NCBI GenBank assembly: GCA_905221605.1
Contig: CAJNDS010000843.1
Location: 1-60,832 of the forward strand
Direction of reading: 5' to 3'
DNA from: Symbiodinium natans
Taxonomy: Eukaryota > Sar > Dinophyceae > Suessiales > Symbiodiniaceae
DNA length: 60,832 nucleotides
In this document: piece after piece, positions 23,401-32,760 of the stretch
How positions within the stretch are numbered: the stretch's first letter is position 1
Layout: each line of letters opens with the position of its first letter
The notes under the pieces: generated by a model
What the model was told of the DNA's origin: nothing
Seen by the model: the letters and a program-made list of their open reading frames with translations, nothing else
Database searches by the model: none
Program-made: the position numbers and the translations under genes

Positions 23401-24907
23401 GGTGGGAGTTGATTCTGAAACGAAGTTTCTTTTGGCCGTCGCAGTGCCAACAAAAGGAGGAGATGCCGTTATCAACCACGCAGTGGCGGAAGTCACACGA
23501 GTTCTTGCACTGTTGGGATACAGTGACGTCGTGCTGAGAACAGACACAGAGCCTGCAATGCTTGCCATTCGGAAAGGAGTTCAAGCCGTGCGAGCAAGAC
23601 ATGACTTGAATACGGAGCTACAAGATAGCGCCCCAGGCGAGCACCAAGGACTGACCGTTGAGCGGTATATCCAGACAGTGAGGAAATTGGCGAAGACTTT
23701 ACTCGAGACCGTAGAGCAAAGAAGTGGAACAAAGATTGGTTCAGATGTCCCACTGTATAGTTGGGCGTTTAGACATGCGGCATGGCTGCAAAATCGGTAT
23801 CACGTGGGAAGAGATGGACGAACAGCCTTTGAGGCAACTGTGGACAGAACGTACAAAGGGAAGCTTGCACCCTTTGGATCAGCGATCATTGCTAAAGCGT
23901 TGCCGAAAGCCCAAGAGAAGGGAGAACCATGGGAAAAAGGAGTGTTCCTTGGAAAGGACTACGCGAGCAACCTCAACTTAGTCGGAACAAGTCGAGGAGT
24001 GATCAAAGCAAGAACAATGAGAAGATGTGCAGATGCATATCAGCCCGAGCTATTGCAGATAGCTGTGGGAGCCCCGTGGGATCATCAGCTCAAAACACTG
24101 AGACAAAGGAAGAGAAGGGTTTTGCCCTTAGAGGAACCTGAGCTTCCCCCGCTAGAAGCCCCAAGAGAAGGGAAGGAGAAAGAAAGTGAAGCGAGGCCGC
24201 AGTCAAGTTCAGGCGGAAAACAGAGTTCAAAGAGTTCCTCGAGTAACAGCCCTCCAGGGTCAGATCCAATGTCTGAAGGAGGAATTGGAAGTGCAGGTGA
24301 AGAAAGTGACGAAGACCCCGGAGAAGTGAAAGGAAAGAGAAAAGCTGAAGAGGAGCTGTTCCCAGATGAGACCTCACTGGAAACATTGAGACAAGAAGCA
24401 ATGAAAAGAGACACAAGAGAAGCGTTGGAGGATGCAGAAGAGTCGCCAAAGAAAGGTCCGAAGCTGGACGAAGGCACAGGAGAAGTGGAAGAAAGGAGCG
24501 GAAAAGCGCCGAAGGTTGGAGAGGCAAGCGGAAGTTCCTCAAGGGTGAGTGCAGAAGTGGTTCACTACCACATTAGAAGATTTGAAAAGAGTGAAGAGCC
24601 TGAGGAACACGGAGATGAGCTCCTTGATCTGGAAGAGACAAAGATGTTCCTTGAAGAGACAAAAGAGTGGCAAGAAAAATGGAGTGAGAAGACCGAGGAG
24701 TCAAGCGAAGACTTACGAATGACATGGTCCCATGAGTATGACGATGGGCCACCAAAGCTCGACAGAGAGGACTTGGAAAAGGTCGATGCGAAATCCGAAA
24801 GAACTGAGATAGAGAGACTCTTGGAAATGAAAGTGCTCACAGAAGCTGTGCTTGATGAAAAGGAGAGCCAGTGCCCACGCCAGAAGGTAAAGCGCCAAAG
24901 CAGTTGA
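20423..24907 (+). CDS. Copia ORF1: Gag, protease, SAP-like domain and integrase
   Basis: This 1,494-residue polyprotein supplies the capsid, protease and integrase of the retrotransposon. ATG at 20,423 is the first methionine codon; a GTG lies just before it. Gag covers about residues 1-400, with a lysine/glycine-rich KGKGKG tract and a CCHC knuckle at 380-393 (CYICGKPGHRATDC). The protease motif LDSGAD has its aspartate at 541. A SAP-like segment is near 862-895. The integrase zinc region uses H934, H938, C945 and C948, followed by a D973-D1041-E1080 catalytic triad. Acidic, serine-rich linkers follow. The frame ends with TGA at 24,907 inside the overlap with ORF2, before reverse transcriptase; most copia elements use one frame. 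Confidence 0.93.
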   Translation: MQEGDPAGAGAQEHGGDTPSDTPMARPAGGGLPPGLGGASFQEVMGSLAAAANALAGAAGSAGSGQRSYDSAAKLVKSPEVFAPKNLEEEVSQWPDWSFSFRVFVGFVDPKYAEELVRVESGPLNPALYSQEEKERSIKLYAILASYLRNRPLKLLKSEGSQDGYSVWKKLFQELEPSSRTRGLAMAQALVSFPAMTKGTSILDYLLTYEKLVGEYEKVSGARYDENLKIGTVLKGLPNELRKHILVGLSPTTSYTDIRRKLLEYERSTQSWNAENILQSFSMEGPTKHTPYNGPQAMEVDRVKGGYKGDKGKYGKERNKGKGKGEKGGKSFGKGRFTNKGKGKGKWDTGKESKGKGKDRNKGVRAVEGGYGSTKFQGSCYICGKPGHRATDCWQKGDKGKGGKGKVRYVEEEETQGQGDRSSGSNARANNDESGQVRVITASAARMVRRVEEVEDQDEELDLNEVSWRMNELEVRRLEEFDLTLGDEESDEGEIDPHDELMEWYDSKQTGEEVGEVRTLQDEKTVKNVCKEVESCEVVLDSGADCHVLPMDWAEEVGEPSTFEYRLKDAQGRIIPTLPVRQQVKFVFWKESGKKLVITDTAVCGNVTQPLFSIGKMWKLGWGTVSEDGKLWLKKGTVRVPLHFKRNSSMAIMSISRVVTEEMKVQPVRLEENLKRELQHNEIGDSWFVLEDGTPARFDWDVTRTFDPTGHFPNHMYEGEGSEGDYFPYRTTLLGKLERKGGAVSPLNEVDWNSLEFFECSEEWKDRENVSLGRTPSERFEVMITLLEKEIKEPNAYGSFEGLKEREKEFGGENQPMETGETTEALVPRQEEKKEHRSKGIPVLPEDETEVMLIGPLRITPTSELKEMKEACKYLYLSKNGSKGVLWQRLKKEVATNKLKATVQISEDIRKEFERDPIPEALPALPSQEEIEKHELTHLPRASWCEACQAAKSREDNFDESTEKPQRPVFSLDFMFTGTQGEEGEKDPLAIQLVGVDSETKFLLAVAVPTKGGDAVINHAVAEVTRVLALLGYSDVVLRTDTEPAMLAIRKGVQAVRARHDLNTELQDSAPGEHQGLTVERYIQTVRKLAKTLLETVEQRSGTKIGSDVPLYSWAFRHAAWLQNRYHVGRDGRTAFEATVDRTYKGKLAPFGSAIIAKALPKAQEKGEPWEKGVFLGKDYASNLNLVGTSRGVIKARTMRRCADAYQPELLQIAVGAPWDHQLKTLRQRKRRVLPLEEPELPPLEAPREGKEKESEARPQSSSGGKQSSKSSSSNSPPGSDPMSEGGIGSAGEESDEDPGEVKGKRKAEEELFPDETSLETLRQEAMKRDTREALEDAEESPKKGPKLDEGTGEVEERSGKAPKVGEASGSSSRVSAEVVHYHIRRFEKSEEPEEHGDELLDLEETKMFLEETKEWQEKWSEKTEESSEDLRMTWSHEYDDGPPKLDREDLEKVDAKSERTEIERLLEMKVLTEAVLDEKESQCPRQKVKRQSS

Positions 24908-27900
24908 GCACGAAGTACGTCCTAGACTGGAGACACAGGCAAGGCCAGTGGAAAAGACGTGCAAGGTTGGTTGCACGAGAATACCGTTGGTTGACGGATT
25001 ATGACCTCACAGCCCTGTACTCCCCGACGAGCATAAGCTCAAGCATTAAATTGCTTTCTGCACTTTGTGCAAGTTCACCAGGCTATGAGATGATCTCGAT
25101 TGACATCTCTGACGCGTATCTTCAGGTACCCCAGAAGGAGTACACAGTGGTTAGCCTGGGAGGAAAATGGTACAAGCTGGAGTTTACCTTACCCGGTCAG
25201 CGAACCGGAAGCAGTGACTGGTTCGAGCATCTGAGGAAGATCTTGGAAGAAGAGAAAATGACTTCGGATATCGGGTTACCAAGTTTCTTCTACAAGTTAC
25301 CGAGCGGAAGTGAAGGAGGAACTTTGATGAGCACACATGTGGATGATCTGGAAGTGTTCGGAAAGCCCGAAGAGAACAATGCAGTGGTTTCACTGCTGCT
25401 GAAACACAAGTTGAAAATCAAGCTGGAAGGACCAGTAAAAGTTGGAGAAGGCAAGTGTACCTTCTTGAAGCGAACTTTCCTCGGGATACCCGGAGGAATT
25501 GAGATCCGGATGGACGGAAAGTATCTGGAGAGATTGGAAGAGCTTTTAGGGCTCGGAAAAGCACATCCAAAGAAACTCCCGTTTCCAACAGACTATGGGA
25601 GATCGATGAAAGATGAGACCCCGCTGAACGCGGAAGAGCACCATCTGTATAGGTCTTGTGTGGGGATCCTGTTGTACATGACCCCCGAGCGACCCGACCT
25701 AGGGTTTGCGACGAAGTGGCTGTCTGGAAAGTTGGCGACACCGACAAGAGGTGACCTCGCAGTGTTGAGGCATGTGGCAAAGTATGTGAAAGCTACGTCA
25801 CACTATGTGATCGAACACATGGAGTCGCACCCTGGGAAGAGTTTCCTGGAGAGAAATGAAATCGAAGAAGAAATGCGTTTCGACGAGAAAAGCGGAGACG
25901 TGTTTACCGCGAAGAGTTTGATCGAGGTTGTGACCGACGCCGATTGGGCGACTGATAGAGAGACGCGACAATCAACGAGTTGTGCATTGATCTTTGTGAA
26001 TGGAAATTTGGTCCATTTTCATGCAAGAAAGCAAAAAGCGACAGCCTTGAGCAGCTGCGAAAGCGAATTGGTTGCAGCCGTTGGAGGTTTGAGTGAAGGA
26101 GTTTTTCTCCAGAAGATCAAGCCGGAAATGAGGATCCACATGGATTCAAGTAGCGCCCGAGCAATCCTCATGAAGAAAGGATTTGGAAGAACGAGGCACG
26201 TTGATGCCGGATTGTTGTGGGTTCAACAACTCACCGGACGAGGCCTGAAAGTGAAAGCAATCAAAGGAACCGAAAACCCCTCGGACGTAGGAACAAAGGC
26301 GTTGACAAGAAGTTTGGTTGTGAAGTGTTTAGAAAAAATGGGCGTGAGAACAGGAGAAGAAAGCAGGGAGCCCAAAGGAGCCTCGGAGTTCAAGATCCCG
26401 AAGAAGTATCTGAGGAGAATCGTGATGATGTTAATGGTTCAAGGAAGTGAAGGGTTGAAAAGTGAAAAGAAAGAGTTGAGTTTTGGATTTTACATGTTCA
26501 CGGGAATCATGGTCATGATGTTGCTTTTCATGGTTTGTAGTCCGGTGCTTGGAGAGTACGCTAGAGAGAAGTTTCGCGTGTCCGCAGCCGTTTTCAGCTC
26601 AAGCAAAAGAGAAGGCCAGGTGGAAAAGAAAAAGAGAGAAAAAGAAAAGATGGAGGCCCAGCCAAGCGCTTTAGAAGCGACCGAAGAGGCGGCAGTGAAA
26701 GCTCACGAGGCAGCCCTCAAGGAGATGATTATGAACGCAAAATCCCTTGAGGCAGTTGAGCTTTTGAACAAAGCTTTAAAGCTCTGCCGCTCGGGGCCAA
26801 GAGAGAACCTGGTGTTGCTTGGGGAAAAGGTGAAAGAGTTGGATGAGAAGTATGGAGTTAAAGAGAAACCTGGAAGCAGCGCTGGAAGCGAGGAGAAAGA
26901 AGTCGAAAAGAGAAAGGTCGAGCTGCTAGAGCTCCAGGAAGCAGCAAAGAAGAGAAGGAAAGGGATCTTCGACAAGAAAGAAGAGAAGCAGCCAGAAGAG
27001 AAAGAGAGTCTGGAAGAAGAGTCCGACGAGGAGTCCCAAGAGAAAAGCGAAGAGAAGCAGCCAAAAGAGAAAGAGAAAAAGGAAGAAGAGTCCGACGAGG
27101 AGTCCCAAGAGAAGAAAGATGGAGGTGAAAAAGAAGAGACCTCGAGCGAGGAGGAAGATGTACAAGAGATTCTCAAGGAGACAGCGAAGAAAGAGGTGCT
27201 CGAAGAAGAGAAAAATGTGAAAGAGCTCTTGGGGAAAATGACGGAGAAAAAGGAGAAGCTGGATGAGGCCCGAAGAGCGTTTGCCTCGACCTCGGAAAGG
27301 TACGAGGAGGCGAAGGTGTACCGAGCGGTCAAGGTACGAGAAAAAGAGAATTTGTCCGAGCTGTGGGACAAGTTGGAGGATGAGTTGGAAAAGAGCAAGA
27401 AGGATTGTGAAGCGATCGAAGCCCAAGCTGATGAGATTTTGGAGCATGAAGAAGAGTTGGAAAAGGAGATGGATGAGTTGAGGCCAAAGCTGGCCGAAGC
27501 GTTGCGAGAGCTGGGTGAAAAGAGAAAAGAGCTTCGAAAGTACGAGAAGGAAGAAAGGCCGCCGCTTTTGAACCCAAAGGTGGACGTCGCAATCAAAGAA
27601 GAGCTCATGGATTTGCGATTGGGAAAGCAGAAGGTGGAAATTGAGCTTCAGGAAGTTCAAGAGCAAAACGAGAAGCTCAAGAAGAAAAAGGAAGAGAACG
27701 AGAAAGAGATGGAAGCGATGAAAGTAGAATTGGAGATGCTCCGAAAGAGGAAGCGTGAAAGCGTTGGATCCATGGATGAAGAGAAAGCGAAGAGCATGAA
27801 AGAGGAGAATAAGACCTTGAAGAAGAGCATCAAAGGTTTGTCGGAGACCAACAAGAAGTTGGAAAGTGACTTCCAGAAGTTGAAAAGCGAGAAAGGACAG

Positions 27901-28254
27901 GAGAACCTGGAAGGGAAGTTCGTTTTGAACATCGAAGAAGAGACCGACGAGGAGGAAGACAAAAAGAAGAAGCTTTGCATTCTGTGTTCCCGACACGGCC
28001 ACAGCTACATGATGTGTTGGGACGCAGGGTATTCCTACGACAAGAATGGGAAATACACCCCGTGGTTGAATGTGAAGAACGAGGATGGAACGGAGAGAAC
28101 AAAGGCCCAGTTCAGGAAGTACTTTCGTGAAAACGAGAAGGAGATTAGGGCCGAGTACGCAAAGTTGCTTGACGAGAACAAGAAGAAGTTCAGAAAAGGA
28201 GATGGAAAAGGAAAAGGGAAGAAGCCCAAAGAGGAAGGTGAAAAGAAGAAGTGA
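24859..28254 (+). CDS. Copia ORF2: reverse transcriptase, R
   Basis: This frame encodes reverse transcriptase and RNase H, which copy the element RNA into DNA, plus a long extension. It is open from 24,859, overlapping ORF1 by 49 bases in the -1 frame; a GTG at 24,871 is the first possible start, so expression by frameshift is likely. Counting from 24,871, RT has D78 (IDISDAYLQ) and HVDD at 156-159. RNase H has D356 (DADWA), the SSCESE glutamate, and later aspartates (HMDSSS, NPSDVGTKAL). After about residue 500 come a hydrophobic segment at 536-560, a lysine/glutamate-rich coiled coil to about 1,030, a CCHC knuckle at 1,036-1,049 (CILCSRHGHSYMMC) and a basic GKGKGKK tail. Ordinary copia Pol ends soon after RNase H. 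Confidence 0.92.
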   Translation, partial: KGEPVPTPEGKAPKQLSTKYVLDWRHRQGQWKRRARLVAREYRWLTDYDLTALYSPTSISSSIKLLSALCASSPGYEMISIDISDAYLQVPQKEYTVVSLGGKWYKLEFTLPGQRTGSSDWFEHLRKILEEEKMTSDIGLPSFFYKLPSGSEGGTLMSTHVDDLEVFGKPEENNAVVSLLLKHKLKIKLEGPVKVGEGKCTFLKRTFLGIPGGIEIRMDGKYLERLEELLGLGKAHPKKLPFPTDYGRSMKDETPLNAEEHHLYRSCVGILLYMTPERPDLGFATKWLSGKLATPTRGDLAVLRHVAKYVKATSHYVIEHMESHPGKSFLERNEIEEEMRFDEKSGDVFTAKSLIEVVTDADWATDRETRQSTSCALIFVNGNLVHFHARKQKATALSSCESELVAAVGGLSEGVFLQKIKPEMRIHMDSSSARAILMKKGFGRTRHVDAGLLWVQQLTGRGLKVKAIKGTENPSDVGTKALTRSLVVKCLEKMGVRTGEESREPKGASEFKIPKKYLRRIVMMLMVQGSEGLKSEKKELSFGFYMFTGIMVMMLLFMVCSPVLGEYAREKFRVSAAVFSSSKREGQVEKKKREKEKMEAQPSALEATEEAAVKAHEAALKEMIMNAKSLEAVELLNKALKLCRSGPRENLVLLGEKVKELDEKYGVKEKPGSSAGSEEKEVEKRKVELLELQEAAKKRRKGIFDKKEEKQPEEKESLEEESDEESQEKSEEKQPKEKEKKEEESDEESQEKKDGGEKEETSSEEEDVQEILKETAKKEVLEEEKNVKELLGKMTEKKEKLDEARRAFASTSERYEEAKVYRAVKVREKENLSELWDKLEDELEKSKKDCEAIEAQADEILEHEEELEKEMDELRPKLAEALRELGEKRKELRKYEKEERPPLLNPKVDVAIKEELMDLRLGKQKVEIELQEVQEQNEKLKKKKEENEKEMEAMKVELEMLRKRKRESVGSMDEEKAKSMKEENKTLKKSIKGLSETNKKLESDFQKLKSEKGQENLEGKFVLNIEEETDEEEDKKKKLCILCSRHGHSYMMCWDAGYSYDKNGKYTPWLNVKNEDGTERTKAQFRKYFRENEKEIRAEYAKLLDENKKKFRKGDGKGKGKKPKEEGEKKK

Positions 28255-28544
28255 AGCCCTGAGGGGGCTTGGAAGAGAAAGATGTCCGAAATGACAATAA
28301 ACTAAAGGTGCAAGATCGCACCTATAGACGAAGTCTTGAAAAAGCCGTCTGTGTATGTGTTTGAAGAGAAGTGAGAGAGGCTACCAGTAGCAGCGTAGTT
28401 TCTTCGTTTCACGTTTCACACCAACAAAAGAAGTGTGCACCACGATGTGTTTAAAGGAAAAGGATGACCGAAGTGAGCGATGAGGAGTTTGCATCCGAGT
28501 GAACTTAATTGCGATGAGAAGTGTGAGGCAATGAAGTGTAACTC
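28255..28544 (+). other. Retroelement 3' untranslated region
   Basis: About 290 bp between the ORF2 stop and the polypurine tract hold no further frame. A small hairpin (GGTGCAAGATCGCACC) lies at about 28,307-28,322. Its role is unknown. Confidence 0.6.
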
Positions 28545-28554
28545 GGAGAGGGGG
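28545..28554 (+). other. Polypurine tract
   Basis: GGAGAGGGGG directly precedes the 3' LTR, the expected position for the primer of plus-strand DNA synthesis. Confidence 0.85.
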
Positions 28555-28722
28555 TAACAAACTTTTCGGTTAGCCATGTGCCCCCCCTGTAGAAGTATTT
28601 TTCCTTGTCGTTTCACTGCTGCCAACAAGGCTCAAGGGACTGCTGAACAGACCGTGTCCCAGCAAAAGTGCCCGCTAGTGGTTTCAAGTTCAAGGGTCTG
28701 GAACGAACCCTAAATCGTTTTA
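28555..28722 (+). repeat. 3' LTR
   Basis: 168 bp, identical to the 5' LTR including the TAA...TTA termini; followed directly by the GAGAG target duplication at 28,723-28,727. Confidence 0.95.
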
Positions 28723-28727
28723 GAGAG

Positions 28728-31290
28728 ACAAGGAAGGGAGAGATGATAGATAAAGAAGAGTGCTATCCGTCTCCTTGTTTCTTGTGTCTTCTCTTCTTTT
28801 CAGTTCATCATATTCCTCTTTTCGGCCTGTCTCTTCTGCTCTTTTCCTTACCCTTCTCCTTTTCAAGTTCTTCCAATTTAGTTTTTCTGTTTCGAAAAGA
28901 AAGAGGGAAGGGAGAGAGAAGGGCGAGAGGATAGATAAAGAAGAGTGCCATCTTCTTTGCGCCTTGTTTTGTCTCTCCATCTTCTTTGTTCATCTCTCTT
29001 CTATTCTTTTCTTGGCTCTTCCCATTAGAATTGTGTTCCTTTTATCTCTCCTCTCTCCTTCTCTTTCCCTTGTCTTCTCCTGTTCCCCTTTAAATGACAA
29101 AAACACAAGAAAGGAAGAAGAGGGGAATGGAGGCCCTTTTCCGGTATTCTCCTGTTGCAATGAATAAGGAAAAGAGCATAGGAGATAAGGAAGGGAATTG
29201 AAAAGAAAATGGGCGATCGGGTGTCCTTTTTGCTAGTTTTCTGCATCTTCAAGGAAGAAAAAAGGACACCCGCCCAAGAAGGAAAAGTAACTTAAGAGAT
29301 AGGGAGGAAATTGAAGAGCTCCTCTCTTTACCTAGTCATTCCCTGTCCTCTCTTCTTATCTGTTGTTTGTCTTATTCGCTTCAAAAAGCAAAATAAGGGA
29401 AAGGCGATTTCCTGAAGAGGAAGAAGGGCGCCTACCTGTGAATAGCAAGATTGATTTTTTCTAATTAGGGAGAGACTTGCCCCGCCTGAGCCTCCCTGGC
29501 CTGCTTGTTGTGGCCACATACAGTTGCGCTTCCAGCAAAATGGCATCCTTGTTATCTCGTCTCACTTCTCTTTCCCTTCTCTCCTTCTGTTTCCTTTTGA
29601 CTGATAAACCACAAGAAAGGAACTTGTGTGATAAGGCAGTGGAAGGGTAAGCAGAGGGTGACTCCTGGCGCGTGGACCGGTCCATACTTCATCATACCCC
29701 TCCTCTCGGCCTATCTCTTCTGTTCCTTTCCTTACCCTTCTCCTTCTCATAGTTCTTCCTTTTTGTTTTCTTATTTCGAAAAGAAAGAGGGAAGGGAGAG
29801 AGAAGGGAGAGAGGATAGATAAAGAAGAGTGCCATCTTCTCTGCGCCTTGTTTTGTCTCTCCCACTTCTCTATTCATCTCTCTTCTATTCTTTTCTTTGC
29901 TCTTCCCATTAACAATGCAATCCTTTTGTCTCTCCTCTCTCCTTCTCTCTCCCTTCTCTTCTCCTGTTCCCCTTTAAATGACAAAAGCGCAAGAAAGGAA
30001 GAACAAGAGGGGAATGGAGGCCATGTTCCTTTCTTTTCCAATGGATGGGGAAAGCGAGCGGGGTTGGCTCCTTGTCCGTAGACCCTCCCCATGCTGCAGC
30101 AAATCCCTCCTCTCGCCCTATCGCCTCTGTTCTTTTCCTTGTTCCCAAACGGAAAAAGAAAACGGGTTCCTTTACATGTTCATTGTTCTTCCTTTTGTTT
30201 TTATTTGAAAGGGAAAGATAAGAAAGAGAGGAAAGAAGAAAACGAGCACCATCTTCTCTTTGCCTGATTTTGCACCTCCCTCTCCTGTCTTCATTTCTCT
30301 TCCATGATTTTCATTGCTCTTCCCATGAAAATTGCTTCCTTTTGATCTCTCCTCTCTCCTTTCTCTCTCCCTTCTCTTCTCTTGTTCTCTTTTAAATCTC
30401 AAAATCACACCAAAGGAAGCTTCTTTTCCTTATTGAATGAAAAAGAAAAAGAAGAAAAGAGATAGGTAAAGACACTGAAGAGCTCCACTGCCTATTGTTT
30501 CATTCCCTTTCCTCTCTTTCTATGTGTTGTTTCCCTTGTTGTTTCAGAAAGCTAGCAAAATAAGGGCAAGGGGGCTTCCTGAAGAGGAGAGGGCACCTAT
30601 TTGTTTTAATTATAGAGGGAAAAGCGAGAGACAAGGAAGGGAGAGATGATAGATAAAGAAGAGTGCTATCCGTCTCCTTGTTTCTTGTGTCTTCTCTTCT
30701 TTTCAGTACCCCTCCAGAAAATTCAAATGGCCTCCTTGTTGTCTCTCCTCTCTCACTTCCCTTGCCCTTCTCTCCTTCTGTTACCTTTTAACTAATAAAA
30801 CACAAGAAAGGAACTTGTATGATAAAGCAGTGGAAGGGTAAGCAGAGGGTGACTCCTTGCGCGTGGACCTTGCCCATACTTCATCATATCCCTCTTTTCG
30901 GCCTGTCTCTTCTGCTCTTTTCATTACCCTTCTCCTTTTCAAGTTCTTCCTTTTTAGTTTTTCTGTTTCGAAAAGAAAGAGGGAAGGGAGAGAGAAGGGA
31001 GAGAGGATAGATAAAGAAGAGTGCCATCTTCTTTGCGCCTTGTTTTGTCTCTCCATCTTCTTTGTTCATCTCTCTTCTATTCTTTTCTTGGCTCTTCCCA
31101 TTAAAATTGTGTTCCTTTTATCTCTCCTCTCTCCTTCTCTCTCCCTTCTCTTCTCCTGTTCCCCTTTAAATGACAAAAACACAAGAAAGGAAGAACAAGA
31201 GGGGAATGGAGGCCCTTTTCCTGCATTCTCCTGTTGCAATGAATAAAGAAAAAAGGATAGGAGATAAGGAAGGGAATTGAGGAGCTCCTT
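28728..31290. repeat. C/T-rich long tandem units 2b and 3
   Basis: Sequence continues unit 2 exactly where the retroelement interrupted it, then unit 3 starts at 30,284 and breaks off near 31,290. Within 29,181-29,498 unit 2 has about 315 bp missing from unit 1, including a hairpin near 29,210-29,272 (GGGTGTCCTTTTT against AAAAAAGGACACCC). Units differ by scattered substitutions. No credible gene. Confidence 0.85.
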
Positions 31291-31439
31291 TCGCTACTTT
31301 CTTATGCCCTTTCCTTTGTATCTACCACACAAAAACACGACTCTCAGCTTCCAAATAAACCCTATTTAAGCCACCCACGGGGGGGCGGGGGGCCGCCGGG
31401 GCGCAACCATACATAGGCCGTGCAAGAAACTCAAGGACA

Positions 31440-31650
31440 CGGTTGAGGGTTTGGGGGTTTAGGGTTTTGGGGTTTCACAGGGTTCGGGCCAAAGCCCGAC
31501 ACAAAACACCCTAACCCCCAAAACCTTAAGGGTTTCGGATTTAGGTTTAGTTTAGGGTTTAGGCTGGGTGTTTTAGGGTTTGGCTTTAGGGTTTTGAAGA
31601 TTAGGGTTGTTTAGAAGTTTAGCTGGTTTGGGGCTGTTTAGGGTTTAGAA
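31440..31650. repeat. Degenerate telomere-like tract
   Basis: GGGTTTAGGG, GGGTTTGGG and GGGTTTTAGGG units are mixed with unrelated sequence. It is the only telomere-like tract between 12,335 and 32,820 apart from the heptamer in the LTRs. No gene recognised. Confidence 0.6.
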
Positions 31651-31749
31651 GCTTTGGCTTGGGCCTTGAGGGCTATATTGTTTATTCTGGGAGTGGACTC
31701 GGGGGGACTTACTGGAAGGTATTTTATTACTAGGTTGTATTCATTTCAG

Positions 31750-31975
31750 AGGCCATGAAAGAGGAGGCCCTGGAACAGTTCTAGTCTGTTCCGGGTACCG
31801 TCAAAAAGTGTGCAAAACAACATGCCCTGGAACAGTTCTAGTCTGTTCCGGAGCAGAAAACCAGGCCCCGGAACGGTTCCAGAACAGTTCCGGAACAGTT
31901 CTGCTTTGTTTCGGGATTTTGCCCCAAAAACGTACGCCCTGGAACTGTTCTAGTTTGTTCTGGAGCATATGAAAA
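31750..31975. repeat. GGAACAGTTC dyad repeats
   Basis: The segment CCCTGGAACAGTTCTAGTCT followed by GTTCCGG occurs twice in full and about three more times in variant form. Each copy is itself a near-palindrome (GGAACA ... TGTTCC). Followed by a T-rich stretch with GTTATATTGCTATATTG repeats to 32,190. No gene seen. Confidence 0.75.
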
Positions 31976-32299
31976 CAAGGTTGTTTTTTTCTTATTATCT
32001 TCTGTTGTTTTTATATATTTTTCATATTTGTTATGCTGTTATTTTGTGATATATATATATATGTACATATTTCATTGTTATATTGCTATATTGTTATCTT
32101 GTTGTATTGGTATCTTGTTATCTTGTTATTTTGTTATATTGCTATATTGTTATATTGCTGTATTGTGTTTTACTGTCATAGTATTCTATTCTTCATAAAT
32201 CATAAAATGACATCATTCACAACGTGGACATTTTCCTCAGGGGACAAAGAGTCTCTAAAGGAGTTCCAAGGTCTATAAGTCTATAGCTTATATAGGCTA

Positions 32300-32760
32300 T
32301 AGGCCTATCCTGCCTCTCCATTCGTCACGAAAGTGCGCCGGGGAGGGTTTTTGTGGCTCCGGGGACAGAGGGGATCCAGGTTCTATAGTCTATGGCTATA
32401 GGTCTATCCTGCCTCTCCATTTTGGATTGCCAGTGACACACCAAAGAGGCTATTGCCTCGTTTCGGCCTAAGGATTGCCACTGACACGCCAAAGAGGCCA
32501 TTGCCTCGTTTCGGCCCAATGATTGCCACTGACACACAAAAGAGGCCATTGCCTCATTTCGGCCCAATGATTGCCACTGACATACCAAAGAGGCCTTTGC
32601 CTCGTTTCGGCCCAATGAACTCACAGGTTCCATTTACAGGATTTGCGACGTGATTTGCTACATGCCCTTTTCCATTTACAGGATTTGCGACGTGATTTGC
32701 TACATGCCCCTTTTCCTTTACACGATTTGCGACGTGATTTGCTACATGCCCTTTTCCCTC
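32300..32760. repeat. Two short tandem repeats (~47 bp x4 and ~46 bp x3)
   Basis: GATTGCCACTGACACACCAA followed by AGAGGCCATTGCCTCGTTTC recurs four times at 32,427-32,615. ATTTACAGGATTTGCGACGT with GATTTGCTACATGCCC recurs three times at 32,630-32,755. CCTATCCTGCCTCTCCATT also occurs twice, at about 32,305 and 32,407. A 102-codon minus-strand frame across the first block is repeat-derived. Confidence 0.85.

Larger units (their letters stand above)
20079..28722 (+). mobile_element. Complete Ty1/copia LTR retrotransposon
   Basis: This 8,644 bp element has two identical 168 bp LTRs, a primer-binding site, a polypurine tract, and two overlapping reading frames carrying Gag, protease, integrase, reverse transcriptase and RNase H in copia order. 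It sits in a C/T-rich tandem unit whose intact sister copies show the empty site. Identical LTRs and a perfect target duplication indicate a recent insertion. The second frame carries an unusual C-terminal module (membrane segment, coiled coil, second zinc knuckle). Confidence 0.95.

Noticed and set aside
26703-28002. Minus-strand frames of 301 and 358 codons
   Set aside because: Antisense shadows of the lysine/glutamate-rich coiled coil of copia ORF2, giving Ser/Phe/Leu-rich text.
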